Positions 8,744 to 17,400 of a stretch of 39,378 bases of DNA are shown in pieces (position 1 is the first letter of the stretch; every line of letters begins with the position of its first letter). Both the position numbers and the translations under genes were made by a program. The notes beneath the pieces are model-generated. The model ran no database searches and was not told where the DNA came from. It saw only the letters and a program-made list of their open reading frames with translations. This stretch comes from Verrucomicrobiota bacterium. GTDB lineage: Bacteria; Verrucomicrobiota; Verrucomicrobiia; Limisphaerales; JAEYXS01. Location: the NCBI GenBank assembly GCA_023431185.1, contig JAEYXS010000113.1:1-39378 (forward strand), written 5' to 3'.

Positions 8744-10249
8744 TTAACCGAGCACCGTCACATGCTTCTTCAACCCCAGCTTCTTGATCTTCGAGACGAG
8801 TGTGGTTGGCTTGAGCCCCAGCTTGGCGGCGGCACCGTCGTTTCCGTAAATCTTGCCGTTCGTCTTTTGCAACGTCGAGAGGATCAATTCGCGCTCACGC
8901 GCTTTCAGGTCGGCCAGGGTAAGACCAGCAGGAGTTTCGATGGTCGCGGGTGAGGCCACATGTGCCGCGGTGGGCAAGGGGCGTGACAGCGTATTGCCCA
9001 GATCGAAACGCAATCCACCATTGCGCGAAAGAATCACCGCCCTTTCCACCACGTTCTGCAACTCCCGCACATTGCCTGGCCAATCATAAGCCATCAATTC
9101 GCGCACATGCACCTTCGCCAGCTTGGGCAACGGCACCAGCATCCGCTTGGCCGATTGCTTCAGGAAATGCTCCGTAAGCGCCGGGATGTCCTCGCGACGA
9201 TCGCGCAAAGGCGGCAGTTCGATGGGGAACACACTCAGCCGATAATAGAGATCCAAGCGGAAGCGACCTGCTTTCGCTTCACTCAAAAGATCGCGGTTCG
9301 TCGCCGCGATGAGGCGGATGTTCACACTGCGCGTGCGTTCCTCCCCTACCCGCTCAAACGTCCCTTCCTGCAGCACACGCAACAGCTTCGCCTGCAAATC
9401 CAAGGGAATCTCACCGATCTCATCGAGGAAGAGTGTGCCGCCATCGGCCAGTTCAAAGCGCCCCACGCGATCCTTCACCGCACCGGTGAAGGCACCGCGC
9501 ACATGGCCGAAAAATTCGCTCTCGAACAGCTCCTTGGGGATGGACGCGCAATTCACCTTCACCAACGGACGGCCTTTGCGACCGCTGTGCTCATGGATAT
9601 CCCGCGCGACCATTTCCTTGCCCGTGCCCGATTCGCCAAGGATGAGCACCGTCGCTTCCGTGGGTGCCACCACCCCGATCTGCTGCAACACTTTCAACAA
9701 CGCCGGACTGGTGCCGACGATGTTGCAGGTGTTCGTGTGCGATTTGATCTCGGATAAAAGATACTCGTTCTCCCATTCCAGATCTTTCTGCGACTGGATA
9801 CAGCTCAACGCACCGACCGTGCCGATGATCTCGCCTTGTGCATTGCGATACGGCGTGGCCTTCACCCGTATCCAGTGCATGGAACCATCCTTGCGCCGGA
9901 TCTCGTGCTCGTATTCCTCTTCCTTGCCACCGAGTCGCTCTTTCAAGCGCTTCTCCATGATGGGCCATTCCTTTTCCGGGAGCAGCAGCTTGTAGCTCAC
10001 CATACCCAGCATCTCATCTTTCGGGTAGCCAGTGATCTCTTCGAGACGCGCATTCGCGTAGATGATCTGGCTGTTGTGATTCGTGATGAGGATGCCTTCC
10101 GTAAGGCTTTCCAGAACGGTGCGATATAGCTCCTCGCGTTTGCCCAGCATCTGCTCGAGCTGTTGCTGGCTTTTCAGCAATGTCTCCATCTCCGCCAGTC
10201 GCTGGCGAAGTTGCTCAAGTTCATCGGCTGGCGCGTTGCGGTTGTCCAT
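8744..10249 (-). CDS. Sigma-54-dependent transcriptional activator, PAS-AAA-Fis
   Basis: A 501-residue bacterial enhancer-binding protein. After a short coiled coil (about 8-40) comes a PAS domain with PAC motif (about 41-155), then the AAA+ domain with Walker A GESGTGKE (205-212), the sigma-54-contacting loop GAFTGA (252-257) and Walker B GTLFLDEIGE (271-280), then a Fis-type helix-turn-helix (about 448-492) resembling the FhlA subgroup. It should open sigma-54 promoters in response to a signal at the PAS domain; the ligand is unknown and no receiver domain is present. The frame is open a further 179 codons upstream, but that part has no family similarity, so the ATG at 10249 is used. No clear -24/-12 element was found nearby. 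Confidence 0.93.
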   Translation of the reverse strand: MDNRNAPADELEQLRQRLAEMETLLKSQQQLEQMLGKREELYRTVLESLTEGILITNHNSQIIYANARLEEITGYPKDEMLGMVSYKLLLPEKEWPIMEKRLKERLGGKEEEYEHEIRRKDGSMHWIRVKATPYRNAQGEIIGTVGALSCIQSQKDLEWENEYLLSEIKSHTNTCNIVGTSPALLKVLQQIGVVAPTEATVLILGESGTGKEMVARDIHEHSGRKGRPLVKVNCASIPKELFESEFFGHVRGAFTGAVKDRVGRFELADGGTLFLDEIGEIPLDLQAKLLRVLQEGTFERVGEERTRSVNIRLIAATNRDLLSEAKAGRFRLDLYYRLSVFPIELPPLRDRREDIPALTEHFLKQSAKRMLVPLPKLAKVHVRELMAYDWPGNVRELQNVVERAVILSRNGGLRFDLGNTLSRPLPTAAHVASPATIETPAGLTLADLKARERELILSTLQKTNGKIYGNDGAAAKLGLKPTTLVSKIKKLGLKKHVTVLG

Positions 10250-10397
10250 GGATGCGTGACGCGGTTTTAGTAAGCGCGGGAAGCCAGCAGAGGGCAAGGA
10301 GGATTCGTCACTGGCGCAAGCAAAGAACAAAACTGCGAACGGTGCGAAGAAAAATCGCGCCAGGAAAACGTGACCGGCCTGAAGCAGGTCGATATGT

Positions 10398-11096
10398 CTA
10401 GCGTAGTGATTTCGACTTGCCAGACGAGCTTGGTCCGCCGGAACCGGAGCTGGGCCGGATACGGTCTCCGCCACCGCCAGCACCCGAAGATTTGGCTGCT
10501 TCGCGGACGAGCATCTCCAAAGCGATTTGCTCCTGAGTGCGAGGCGAACGGTCTCGATCACGATCAGAGCCGGTAGAGCCCCCACCACGGCCATCTCCAC
10601 GATTCCCAGAAAACCCACCCGGTTGCCCGCTGAAGCCGCTACCACCACCTGGCGGACGATTCCCCATACCACCCATCGATGATGGAGGCCGGGGCATCGT
10701 TGCGGTACGCACACCCGTCGGCACCGGCGGAGCACCGTTGGGATCCACGATAACGATGCGCGACACCTCACCGTGCGTTTCACCATAATAATTGAACCCG
10801 TCCAGAATGCGGGCCAACCCCTCGCTCATGGGCTTGCCGGAAAATTTGAGCGAAACCGTCTTGGTCATGCCCGGCGGCACTTGGATTTCCCGTCCGGTCG
10901 CCTTCTTGAAATCTGCTACCACCACGGACAACGGCTTGTTGTCGATATCCACATCCAAAGTGTTAGACTCGGCATGCCACACGATGGAATTTGTGGCATC
11001 CGCAGCCACTGCCCGCCAGTTTACAGTTGACCCTGTGAACAGACAAACCAAGGCGAAACGACTGCAAAAATTAAACCATTTCGGCAAAGTCTTCAT
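10398..11096 (-). CDS. Exported STN-like protein with Gly/Ser-rich tail
   Basis: A 232-residue protein with a signal peptide (about 1-32, ending near AVAA). Residues about 35-115 resemble the STN (secretin/TonB short N-terminal) fold: a DVDIDNKPLSVVVADFKKATG helix-strand unit followed by a strand-rich stretch ending in RIVIVDP. The remaining half is low complexity, rich in Gly, Pro, Ser and Arg, with RDRDR and GGGG runs. No secretin or TonB-receptor barrel follows, so the domain stands alone. Function is unknown; a periplasmic binding or scaffolding role is a guess. It lies 148 bases upstream of the sigma-54 activator on the same strand. Confidence 0.7.
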   Translation of the reverse strand: MKTLPKWFNFCSRFALVCLFTGSTVNWRAVAADATNSIVWHAESNTLDVDIDNKPLSVVVADFKKATGREIQVPPGMTKTVSLKFSGKPMSEGLARILDGFNYYGETHGEVSRIVIVDPNGAPPVPTGVRTATMPRPPSSMGGMGNRPPGGGSGFSGQPGGFSGNRGDGRGGGSTGSDRDRDRSPRTQEQIALEMLVREAAKSSGAGGGGDRIRPSSGSGGPSSSGKSKSLR

Positions 11097-11333
11097 AGGT
11101 CAGGAACGGGCTCAATACGGCATACGTAAGACAGGAACGGCCGATGTGTCGTGGATGTTCAATCTCTACTATAACACCACACTTGCCACAAGGTTGCTGA
11201 TTGTAATGCCTTCCCGTCCTCATGATTTCTCTCCATAACTTCCGATCCAGATTGACTAATCCCCTCAACCGCACCCGCTCCGGCGTCAGATCACCTACAC
11301 CTCCCATCAACTCCAGCAATTCCCCTCATACCC

Positions 11334-12770
11334 TTACTTCCCTGCAAACGCCACCTTCCTGAAATTCTCCGTCTGCGGATCTTTCGTCTTCTCCATGTAC
11401 GCCAGCAGCAACTTCTTAAGCCGCTCGATCTCCTTCTGATACTTCGGATTCGTCAGTTCATTTGTGCGTTCTTCCGGGTCATTTTTCAGGTCATAGAATG
11501 ATACCGGCGTGCCTTTGATGAACTGCTCTACCCTCGACTGGATCTTCCCATCCGTCTTCCCCGCTTCCGCCAGCGCGTTGTAAGTCAATCCGTTCATCGC
11601 CTCCACCCGGAAACTCGTCGTGCCATCCGCCCATGCGTGAAACATCAGCGCGAAGTCCTTCGTGCGGATGCATCGTTGTGGGAACGCCTTCCCGCTGCTC
11701 ACCGTGTTCACATGCGTGATCACGTAGTCACGCCCATCCTGCTTCTCGCCCTTCAGCAATGGCAGCCAGGAACGCCCGTCCAAGCCGGCCGGCTGCTTCA
11801 CTTCCAAGATATCCAGCAAAGTCGGCATCACATCCACGCTGCTTACGAATTCCGTGCGCTGCTGCGGCTTGCCCATGCCCGGCCAGCGCAAGAGCACCGG
11901 CGACCACGTGCCGTTGAAATAAACCGAAGCCTTCGAGAACGGCGCGGAGATCCCGTGATCCGACAGGAACACCACCACCGTCTTCTCCTCCTGACCGGAA
12001 GCTTTCAGCGCCGCCATGATCTCGCCAAACGTCAGGTCCAGCCGCTGGATGCTGTTGTAATACTCCGCCATCTCCTCCCGCACCGGCGGGATGTCTTCCA
12101 AAAATTTCGGCACCGTTACCTCTTTCGCCGTGAGCGGTCTCGCGATTTCTTCTCCGGCCCGCTGCTTGGTCTTGGCCTCGCCGCCTTTCTTGCCCTTCTT
12201 CTGCTGCCCCTGCGCGCTACCGTAAAAAGGCCGATGCGGGTCCGTGATGTTCGCGTTGATGAAGAAAGGCTTGCCCACCGTCTTCGCCTCCGTGAGTGCC
12301 TCCTCCATCTGCGAACGAAAGAGCTTCGGATTCTTGCCCGACCCATCGAATGGATGATCCCACGGGAATTTTGCCTTCGGCGCCATATGCACCACCTTGT
12401 TGATCGCCGCCGTGTAATACCCCTCTGCCTTCAGCACCTCCACTAACGTCGGCACATCCAGATTGATCGGATTGAACCCCAGCCCGCCATTGCGATGCGG
12501 CACCCGACCGGTCATCAATGCCTGCCGTCCGGGCTGGCAGATCGGCACCGTCACGTGATTGTTCACGAACTGATGTGAAGTCTTCGCCAACACATCCACA
12601 TTCGGCGTCAGCTTCAACGGATTCCCCATCCACCCGGGCGAATCCGCATTCATGTCATCCGCCGTGATGATCAGCAGATTGAACTTCGCCTTCGCCTCCG
12701 CCGCGCTGAGTTGCACCGATACGACAAGTAACGCCAGCAAGACTCCAAATATGTTTTTGCTCCCCTTCAT
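11334..12770 (-). CDS. Secreted sulfatase (sulfatase 1)
   Basis: A 478-residue type I sulfatase of the alkaline phosphatase superfamily, hydrolysing sulfate esters, probably on polysaccharides. The formylglycine motif CQPGR (C78 in this numbering) and the N-terminal metal aspartates ADD (D38, D39) are present, and LSDHGISAPF provides the second metal site. Residues 1-26 form a signal peptide, so it acts in the periplasm or outside. The start at 12770 is chosen because GAGGA lies five bases upstream; an ATG at 12782 would add four residues. About 30 residues rich in Lys/Gly/Ala around KKGKKGGEAKTKQ form an unusual insert. It follows the second sulfatase by 152 bases. Confidence 0.93.
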   Translation of the reverse strand: MKGSKNIFGVLLALLVVSVQLSAAEAKAKFNLLIITADDMNADSPGWMGNPLKLTPNVDVLAKTSHQFVNNHVTVPICQPGRQALMTGRVPHRNGGLGFNPINLDVPTLVEVLKAEGYYTAAINKVVHMAPKAKFPWDHPFDGSGKNPKLFRSQMEEALTEAKTVGKPFFINANITDPHRPFYGSAQGQQKKGKKGGEAKTKQRAGEEIARPLTAKEVTVPKFLEDIPPVREEMAEYYNSIQRLDLTFGEIMAALKASGQEEKTVVVFLSDHGISAPFSKASVYFNGTWSPVLLRWPGMGKPQQRTEFVSSVDVMPTLLDILEVKQPAGLDGRSWLPLLKGEKQDGRDYVITHVNTVSSGKAFPQRCIRTKDFALMFHAWADGTTSFRVEAMNGLTYNALAEAGKTDGKIQSRVEQFIKGTPVSFYDLKNDPEERTNELTNPKYQKEIERLKKLLLAYMEKTKDPQTENFRKVAFAGK

Positions 12771-12775
12771 GATAT

Positions 12776-12780
12776 TCCTC
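12776..12780 (-). promoter_or_regulatory. Ribosome binding site deciding the sulfatase 1 start
   Basis: GAGGA on the minus strand sits five bases before the ATG at 12770 and overlaps the alternative ATG at 12782, so it supports the downstream start. Confidence 0.55.
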
Positions 12781-12837
12781 ATTTGACGTTCGCCAACTTC
12801 AATAAGTTACTTGGCAGATGACGCGTCCTTCGCTCAT

Positions 12838-12866
12838 CCCTCGCCCCTAATGGGGAGAGGGGTGAG
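12838..12866. repeat. GGGGAGAGGG-type intergenic palindromic repeat
   Basis: Between the two sulfatase genes lies CGCCCCTAATGGGGAGAGGGG, with a small stem CCCC-taat-GGGG (12844-12855). A related, longer palindrome is found at 39349-39369 at the other end of the window. Short elements of this composition are scattered between genes in many bacteria; here only the two copies can be seen. Confidence 0.4.
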
Positions 12867-12922
12867 CGTGCCAAACATCTCTGAACCGTCTCCTCCGTCC
12901 CTCGCACTTCTCACCTCGTATT

Positions 12923-14563
12923 TCACGGCACTGGCTCCGACTTCTTCTGATACCCCTTCGTCGGCTGGTAATTCGCTCCCGGCAATTGCTCCCACGGCAC
13001 CACGCCCACCTCATCCGCCCATTGCTGATACCGTGCCGCCAGTTCCTGCACTCGCTTCGGATACTTCGCCGCCAAGTTGTTCACCTCCGCGCGATCCTTG
13101 CTCAAATCATAAAGCTCCCACTCACCCTTGAACGCGGCCACCAGTTTCCAATCCCCATCCCGAAACGCCCGGTTCCCCTCATGCTCCCAACCTAGCGTGC
13201 GGTCAGCGAGTTTCTTCCCTTGCAACACCGGCACCAGACTCGTACCCGCCAAAGGCTTCAGATCAAAACTCCGGTACCGCGCCGGATAACTCCCGCCCGC
13301 CAATTCCAGAAACGTCGGCATCAAGTCGACGATGTGTCCGACCTCCCCTGTGATCTTACCGCGCGTCTTCGTGATGCCCGCCGGCCAATGCGCGATGAAC
13401 GATGTGCAGATGCCGCCCTCATGCGTCCACATCTTGTTCTCGCGGAAAGGCGTGTTCGCCGCGTTCGCCCAGCCGATCTCGATGCACCGATGCGATTCAC
13501 GCGTGCCCGTGACGCTGCCCGGCTTGTGCCCGCGACCCGGGTTCGGCCACGAATCCAGCGCCTCTGCACTCGCGCCGTTGTCTGAGAGCACCACCACCAA
13601 GGTGTTCTCCTCCGCGCCCATCTTCTTCACCATCTCCATCACCCGTCCGATGCCCTGATCCATGCAATCGATCATCGCCGCATGCACCGCCATCCGCAGA
13701 TCCCACTCATCCTTCTCCGCTTCCGGCAATTCATCCCACGCCTTCGCCACCGGATCGCGCGGGGAAAGCTTCGCCTTCTTGTCCACGATGCCCAGTTCCT
13801 GCTGCTTCGCAAAACGCGCCTCGCGCAACTTGTCCCAGCCCATGCGATATTTCCCGCGATACTTCGCGATGTCCTCCGGCTTTGCGTGCAAAGGGAAATG
13901 CGGTGCCGTGTAACACAGATGCAGGAAGAACGGTTGCTCCTTGTGCCGTCCCTGATGCTCGTCCAAGAACCGCACCGCCCAGTTGCTGAACGCATCCGTC
14001 GCGTAAAAATTATCCCCCGCCTTCAAATTCTCCCGGTCCATGTACAAAGGCTGCAATGCGAAGTAATTCCCTCCTCCGCCAGAACCATACGCGCGATCGA
14101 AACCCCGGCTCATCGGATGATTCCGCGGCTCCGCCTTCGCCCCGATGCCGCCCACGTGCCACTTGCCCACGTGATACGTGCGATATCCCGTCTCCCGCAG
14201 CAACTCCGCGATCGTCGCACTGTGATCATTCAACCCCGTCGTGTAACCCGGCTTCTTCAGGTCCTGCAGCATATGCCCCACACCTGCCTGATGCGGATAC
14301 AATCCTGTCAGCAAAGCAGCCCGTGTGGGGCAGCATCGCGCCCCATTGTAAAACTGCGTGAACCGCAACCCATTGTTCGCCAGCTTGTCCAGATTCGGCG
14401 TGCTGATCTCCGAGCCGTACGACCCCAGATCTGAATACCCCATATCATCCGCCAGGATGAGGATGATATTGGGCCGCGAAGCTGTCGCTGCCATGGAAGA
14501 GTAACTCGAGAATGACATCGCCACGGTCAGGCATATCGCCAGCCAGCGCAAAGAGAGGTTCAT
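12923..14563 (-). CDS. Secreted arylsulfatase (sulfatase 2)
   Basis: A 546-residue type I sulfatase. The motif CCPTRAALLTG supplies the formylglycine cysteine C77 and R81; the metal-binding DDMGYSDLGSYG segment begins at D39-D40, and VVLSDNG contributes the C-terminal metal site. Residues 1-26 are a signal peptide (SSMAA cleavage region). The frame is open for 81 more codons, but those encode no signal and no sulfatase sequence, so the ATG at 14563 is used. Overall it resembles arylsulfatase A/AtsA-like enzymes of polysaccharide degraders. The neighbouring sulfatase 1 is a different subfamily, suggesting different linkages are cleaved. No formylglycine-generating enzyme is in the window. Confidence 0.94.
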   Translation of the reverse strand: MNLSLRWLAICLTVAMSFSSYSSMAATASRPNIILILADDMGYSDLGSYGSEISTPNLDKLANNGLRFTQFYNGARCCPTRAALLTGLYPHQAGVGHMLQDLKKPGYTTGLNDHSATIAELLRETGYRTYHVGKWHVGGIGAKAEPRNHPMSRGFDRAYGSGGGGNYFALQPLYMDRENLKAGDNFYATDAFSNWAVRFLDEHQGRHKEQPFFLHLCYTAPHFPLHAKPEDIAKYRGKYRMGWDKLREARFAKQQELGIVDKKAKLSPRDPVAKAWDELPEAEKDEWDLRMAVHAAMIDCMDQGIGRVMEMVKKMGAEENTLVVVLSDNGASAEALDSWPNPGRGHKPGSVTGTRESHRCIEIGWANAANTPFRENKMWTHEGGICTSFIAHWPAGITKTRGKITGEVGHIVDLMPTFLELAGGSYPARYRSFDLKPLAGTSLVPVLQGKKLADRTLGWEHEGNRAFRDGDWKLVAAFKGEWELYDLSKDRAEVNNLAAKYPKRVQELAARYQQWADEVGVVPWEQLPGANYQPTKGYQKKSEPVP

Positions 14564-14877
14564 TCCAAAATAATGACCTCCCCACACCCCGAGGCAAGGC
14601 CACAATCTCCCGCCCTTTCTGCCTTCTTCCTTTTTCTTCATGCCCCCATTCTGCCCGCTATTTTGCGAGACAGTTAGCCTTCGGTGCGCTCGGTGAGCTC
14701 CATGGAGACAAAATTCATCATTTCTCATGCCTCCACCCTGCCAACTCCTCCGCCCGTGCGTTATCCTTAATCTCGCTGTAACACGTACAACTACACAAAA
14801 TTTCAAAAACTGCAGAGCAGACGGCTCACTATCTCATTGCCTGATCGGCAGCCTTGCGGCAGAAAAGCTCTAAAGCC
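14564..14877. other. Divergent intergenic region
   Basis: This 314-base spacer separates sulfatase 2 (minus) from the small membrane protein (plus). It must carry both promoters, but no clear -35/-10 pair stands out. It is pyrimidine-rich near the sulfatase start. No gene or strong hairpin was found. Confidence 0.4.
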
Positions 14878-15327
14878 ATGGATAAATCCCTTAAACGAAA
14901 ACCATTGTGGGCTGTAGGGTCAGCCTTCATCGGCTTGCTATGTTTTATCGTTTACAGTGCCATCCAGGCTCCGCGACAACTCCGTGAGGCTTACGCTGCT
15001 TGGGACACCGGCACCCTCCTCGTGGAGTATCTGAAAGTCCATGATGATCAATGGCCCAAGTCCTGGGACGACTTGCTCACCGTCATGGACGGTAAAACTG
15101 AAAGCGATTTCATCCTGCGGGGCCGCGGCAGTCTTGATCGCGAGTATGCAGTCTCCTTGCGCGAGAAAGTCGTGATCGATTGGAACTTCGACCCGAAATC
15201 GCCCGGTCAAAGTCAGCCCGTAACCCGACTGGACGGCAAACCCTTCCCCGTCACCTGGCAAGGTGCCGAGCCCAATAAAATGATCCGCGACCACCTCGAT
15301 TCCCGCCCCAAGCCTTCAAAGAATTAA
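14878..15327 (+). CDS. Small membrane-anchored hypothetical protein
   Basis: A 149-residue protein not recognised as any family. A basic N-terminus is followed by one hydrophobic segment (about 11-29), then a soluble domain with conserved-looking DDQWPKSWDDLL and a charged C-terminus, so it is probably an inner-membrane protein facing the periplasm. The ATG at 14878 places the lysines directly before the membrane segment; an ATG eight codons upstream is less likely. It stands alone between divergent sulfatase 2 and convergent desaturase genes. Confidence 0.65.
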   Translation: MDKSLKRKPLWAVGSAFIGLLCFIVYSAIQAPRQLREAYAAWDTGTLLVEYLKVHDDQWPKSWDDLLTVMDGKTESDFILRGRGSLDREYAVSLREKVVIDWNFDPKSPGQSQPVTRLDGKPFPVTWQGAEPNKMIRDHLDSRPKPSKN

Positions 15328-15378
15328 CTGCTGACCTCCTCTCTCTGGAGCTGGACGCTCTAAAGTCATTTCCCTCCT

Positions 15379-15424
15379 ATCTGTGTTGATCTGTGTTTGC
15401 CACTGGTGCCACCAGTCTGTGGTT
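15379..15424. repeat. Short ATCTGTGTT intergenic repeat with palindrome
   Basis: ATCTGTGTT occurs at 15379-15387 and 15389-15397, and a variant GTCTGTGGTT at 15415-15424. Between them is the perfect palindrome ACTGGT-gcc-ACCAGT (15402-15416). It lies just beyond the desaturase terminator and looks like non-coding repeat debris. Confidence 0.35.
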
Positions 15425-15425
15425 A

Positions 15426-15460
15426 AAACAAAAACAGCGCTGTCCCTCGCGGAACAGCGC
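15426..15460 (-). terminator. Rho-independent terminator of the desaturase gene
   Basis: On the minus strand a ten-pair stem (GCGCTGTTCC against GGGACAGCGC, one G-U pair, plus coordinates 15437-15460) closes a GCGA tetraloop and is followed by TGTTTTTGTTTT. It lies 27 bases past the desaturase stop, the correct place and orientation. Confidence 0.85.
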
Positions 15461-15486
15461 CGTTCACTGAAAATAGTTGCAGACTC

Positions 15487-16530
15487 TTACCGCTGGGTCG
15501 AAGTCCGCCGGGGATACCCCACCAGCTTGCCCTTCTCCTCGTCCCACAAGCGGAACGTCAGCGATTTCATGCTGCTCCACAGCGTGATCGGCTTCACCTG
15601 CTGGAAGAGCGGCTCCGCCTTATGGCACTTCTCCAGATTATAGTTCGGGATGCGTGAGCTGAGATGATGGATGTGATGGAACCCGATATTGCCCGAGAAC
15701 CATTGCAGCGTCTTCGGCAGCTTGTAGAAGGAACTGCCCTTGATCGCCGCCGTCAGGAAATCCCAGTTCTCACTGCGCTCCCAGTAGGTGTCCTCAAACT
15801 GATGCTGCACATAGAAGAGCCACACGCCGGCGCTTGCCGCGACCCCCATCACGATCATTTGCAGAATGATGTAGGTCTTGAAACCGAGCCACAGGCTCAT
15901 CGCCGTCATCATGCCGAGCAGCGCCAGGTTCATCCAGTGCACGGAATTACGGTCACGCGGTCCCGCCTTCTTGTTCGGAAAGCGTTGATGAACCATGAAC
16001 AAAAAGATCGGCAGGATGAGAAACAGCAAAAAGGGATTGCGGTTCAACTGATACAGAAATTTTTTGAACCGTGGAGCGGCCTGATACTCCTTCACCGTCA
16101 TCGTCCACACATCACCCACACTGCGGCGGTCCAAGTCACCGTTCGTCGCGTGATGCACCGCATGCTCCCAGCGCCATTGCAGATACGGCGTGAAGGTGAT
16201 CATGCCCGTGATGAAGCCGACCACCGTGTTCGCCGTGCGGGAGGCAAAGAATGAGCCGTGCCCGCAATCATGGAAGATGATGAACGTCCGCACCACGAAG
16301 CCGGCCGCCAGCACCGCCAGCGGCACCGCATACCAGATCGAAACCTTTGCCGCTTCCGCCATCAGCCACCACAAAGCCGCATACGGCACCAAGGTGTTCA
16401 CCATCTGCCAGACCGCCTTGCCGAGCGAGGGCTTCTCATACTTGGCCACGATGGCTTTCCAAGCAGGAGCAGCGGCGGCCGGGGCGGTGGTCTTGCGGTC
16501 CTCAACGGGTGAGGCGGTGACATTGATCAT
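15487..16530 (-). CDS. Membrane fatty acid desaturase
   Basis: A 347-residue di-iron membrane desaturase. All three histidine boxes are present: HDCGH (87-91), HAVHH (123-127) and HHIHH (285-289), together binding two irons. Hydrophobic stretches near 45-115 and 165-240 give the expected two pairs of membrane helices. The VQHQFEDTYW segment near 241-250 resembles the delta-12/omega-type (FADS) branch, which introduces a cis double bond into membrane lipid acyl chains; exact regiospecificity cannot be read from sequence. It is a single-gene unit with its own terminator. Confidence 0.92.
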   Translation of the reverse strand: MINVTASPVEDRKTTAPAAAAPAWKAIVAKYEKPSLGKAVWQMVNTLVPYAALWWLMAEAAKVSIWYAVPLAVLAAGFVVRTFIIFHDCGHGSFFASRTANTVVGFITGMITFTPYLQWRWEHAVHHATNGDLDRRSVGDVWTMTVKEYQAAPRFKKFLYQLNRNPFLLFLILPIFLFMVHQRFPNKKAGPRDRNSVHWMNLALLGMMTAMSLWLGFKTYIILQMIVMGVAASAGVWLFYVQHQFEDTYWERSENWDFLTAAIKGSSFYKLPKTLQWFSGNIGFHHIHHLSSRIPNYNLEKCHKAEPLFQQVKPITLWSSMKSLTFRLWDEEKGKLVGYPRRTSTQR

Positions 16531-16858
16531 AGTTTCTTTATTGTGCGAACAAGCGAGCCGGGACCTGTCATCGTCCTAGCTTGAATTTTCGACTGCTACC
16601 GTAGGTCATGCCACGGGGACATTCAACCTCCAAAATTCGGCAATTTTTGGACCTGACAGGCCAGTTTCGGCTAACCCACCCCCGCTTTATCGGCACCAAG
16701 AAAGGAGTTCTTGCGGCGCGGGATGCAAAACTCCAGATGTCAGTGGCAGAACGGGTTAAGCAGGAAAGGATTCATCAGCGCCGGTTCATTGGTCGATCTG
16801 CTGAAACACCCCTCAGGGCAAATTAAGTAAAAACCCGTGATCAGATTAAACTCCCCCC
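16531..16858. other. Intergenic region, mostly featureless
   Basis: This 328-base stretch separates the desaturase start from the YjbQ-family stop, both minus-strand genes. It holds one doubtful 72-codon plus-strand frame (16608-16826) and must contain the desaturase promoter. No strong hairpin or terminator was found. Confidence 0.35.
16608..16826 (+). CDS. Doubtful small hypothetical protein
   Basis: A 72-residue basic frame (Arg/Lys-rich, with a possible helix around SVAERVKQERIHQRR) in the space between two minus-strand genes. It matches no family I know, has no ribosome binding site, and its codon use is not as GC-biased at third positions as its neighbours. It is listed only because it fills an otherwise empty stretch; it may be a chance frame. 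Confidence 0.15.
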   Translation: MPRGHSTSKIRQFLDLTGQFRLTHPRFIGTKKGVLAARDAKLQMSVAERVKQERIHQRRFIGRSAETPLRAN

Positions 16859-17278
16859 TTACTCCCCGAGAATCTTCACCAGCACCCGCTTGCGCCGGTT
16901 CCCGTCAAACTCCCCGTAAAAAATCTGCTCCCACGGTCCCATATCCAGCCGCCCTTTGGTGATCGCCACCACCACTTCGCGGCCCATGATCTGCCGTTTC
17001 AGATGTGCGTCTGCATTGTCCTCACCCGTGCGGTTATGCTGATACTGCGTGGTGGGCGCATGCGGTGCCAGCTTCTCCAGCCACACCTCATAATCCTGAT
17101 GCAACCCGCCCTCATCATCATTGATGAACACTGAGGCCGTGATGTGCATCGCGTTCACCAGGCAAAGCCCCTCCTGCACCCCGCTCTTGCGCACCAGCGC
17201 TTCCACCGTGGGCGTGATGTTCTCGAAACCGCGCCGTCCGGGGATCTCAAACCAGAGATGTTCGGTGAGGGATTTCAT
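16859..17278 (-). CDS. YjbQ/UPF0047 family protein
   Basis: A 139-residue protein of the YjbQ (UPF0047) family, normally 130-140 residues. The family hallmark C-terminal block is visible: NADAHLKRQIMGREVVVAITKGRLDMGPWEQIFYGEFDG, with the histidine and acidic residues that line the trimeric active-site cleft. Some homologues have weak thiamin phosphate synthase activity in complementation, but the in vivo role is unsettled. The frame continues upstream, but the ATG at 17278 matches the family start. It diverges from the CorC/HlyC-type gene across about 120 bases. Confidence 0.88.
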   Translation of the reverse strand: MKSLTEHLWFEIPGRRGFENITPTVEALVRKSGVQEGLCLVNAMHITASVFINDDEGGLHQDYEVWLEKLAPHAPTTQYQHNRTGEDNADAHLKRQIMGREVVVAITKGRLDMGPWEQIFYGEFDGNRRKRVLVKILGE

Positions 17279-17400
17279 GGCGGTTGCATCATGGCAACTC
17301 ACCGGCGGTTTGGCAACCTTCCCGCCCAAAACCTCTGGCCATTCCAATCTCTCTAAAATTTTCCAAGGCAAAGCCTTGGCTGGTCTGCTACTGTGGGCGC

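Noticed and set aside
10250..10786. N-terminal extension of the sigma-54 activator
   Set aside because: The extra 179 codons encode Arg/Cys-rich sequence unlike the family and overlap the STN-like gene; the ATG at 10249 gives a normal start.
11071..11319. An 82-codon minus-strand frame between sulfatase 1 and the STN-like gene, with a CGKC motif
   Set aside because: It overlaps the STN-like start by 26 bases, has no ribosome binding site, and its one CxxC pair is not part of any motif I know. It could be the remnant of a gene, but evidence is too thin.
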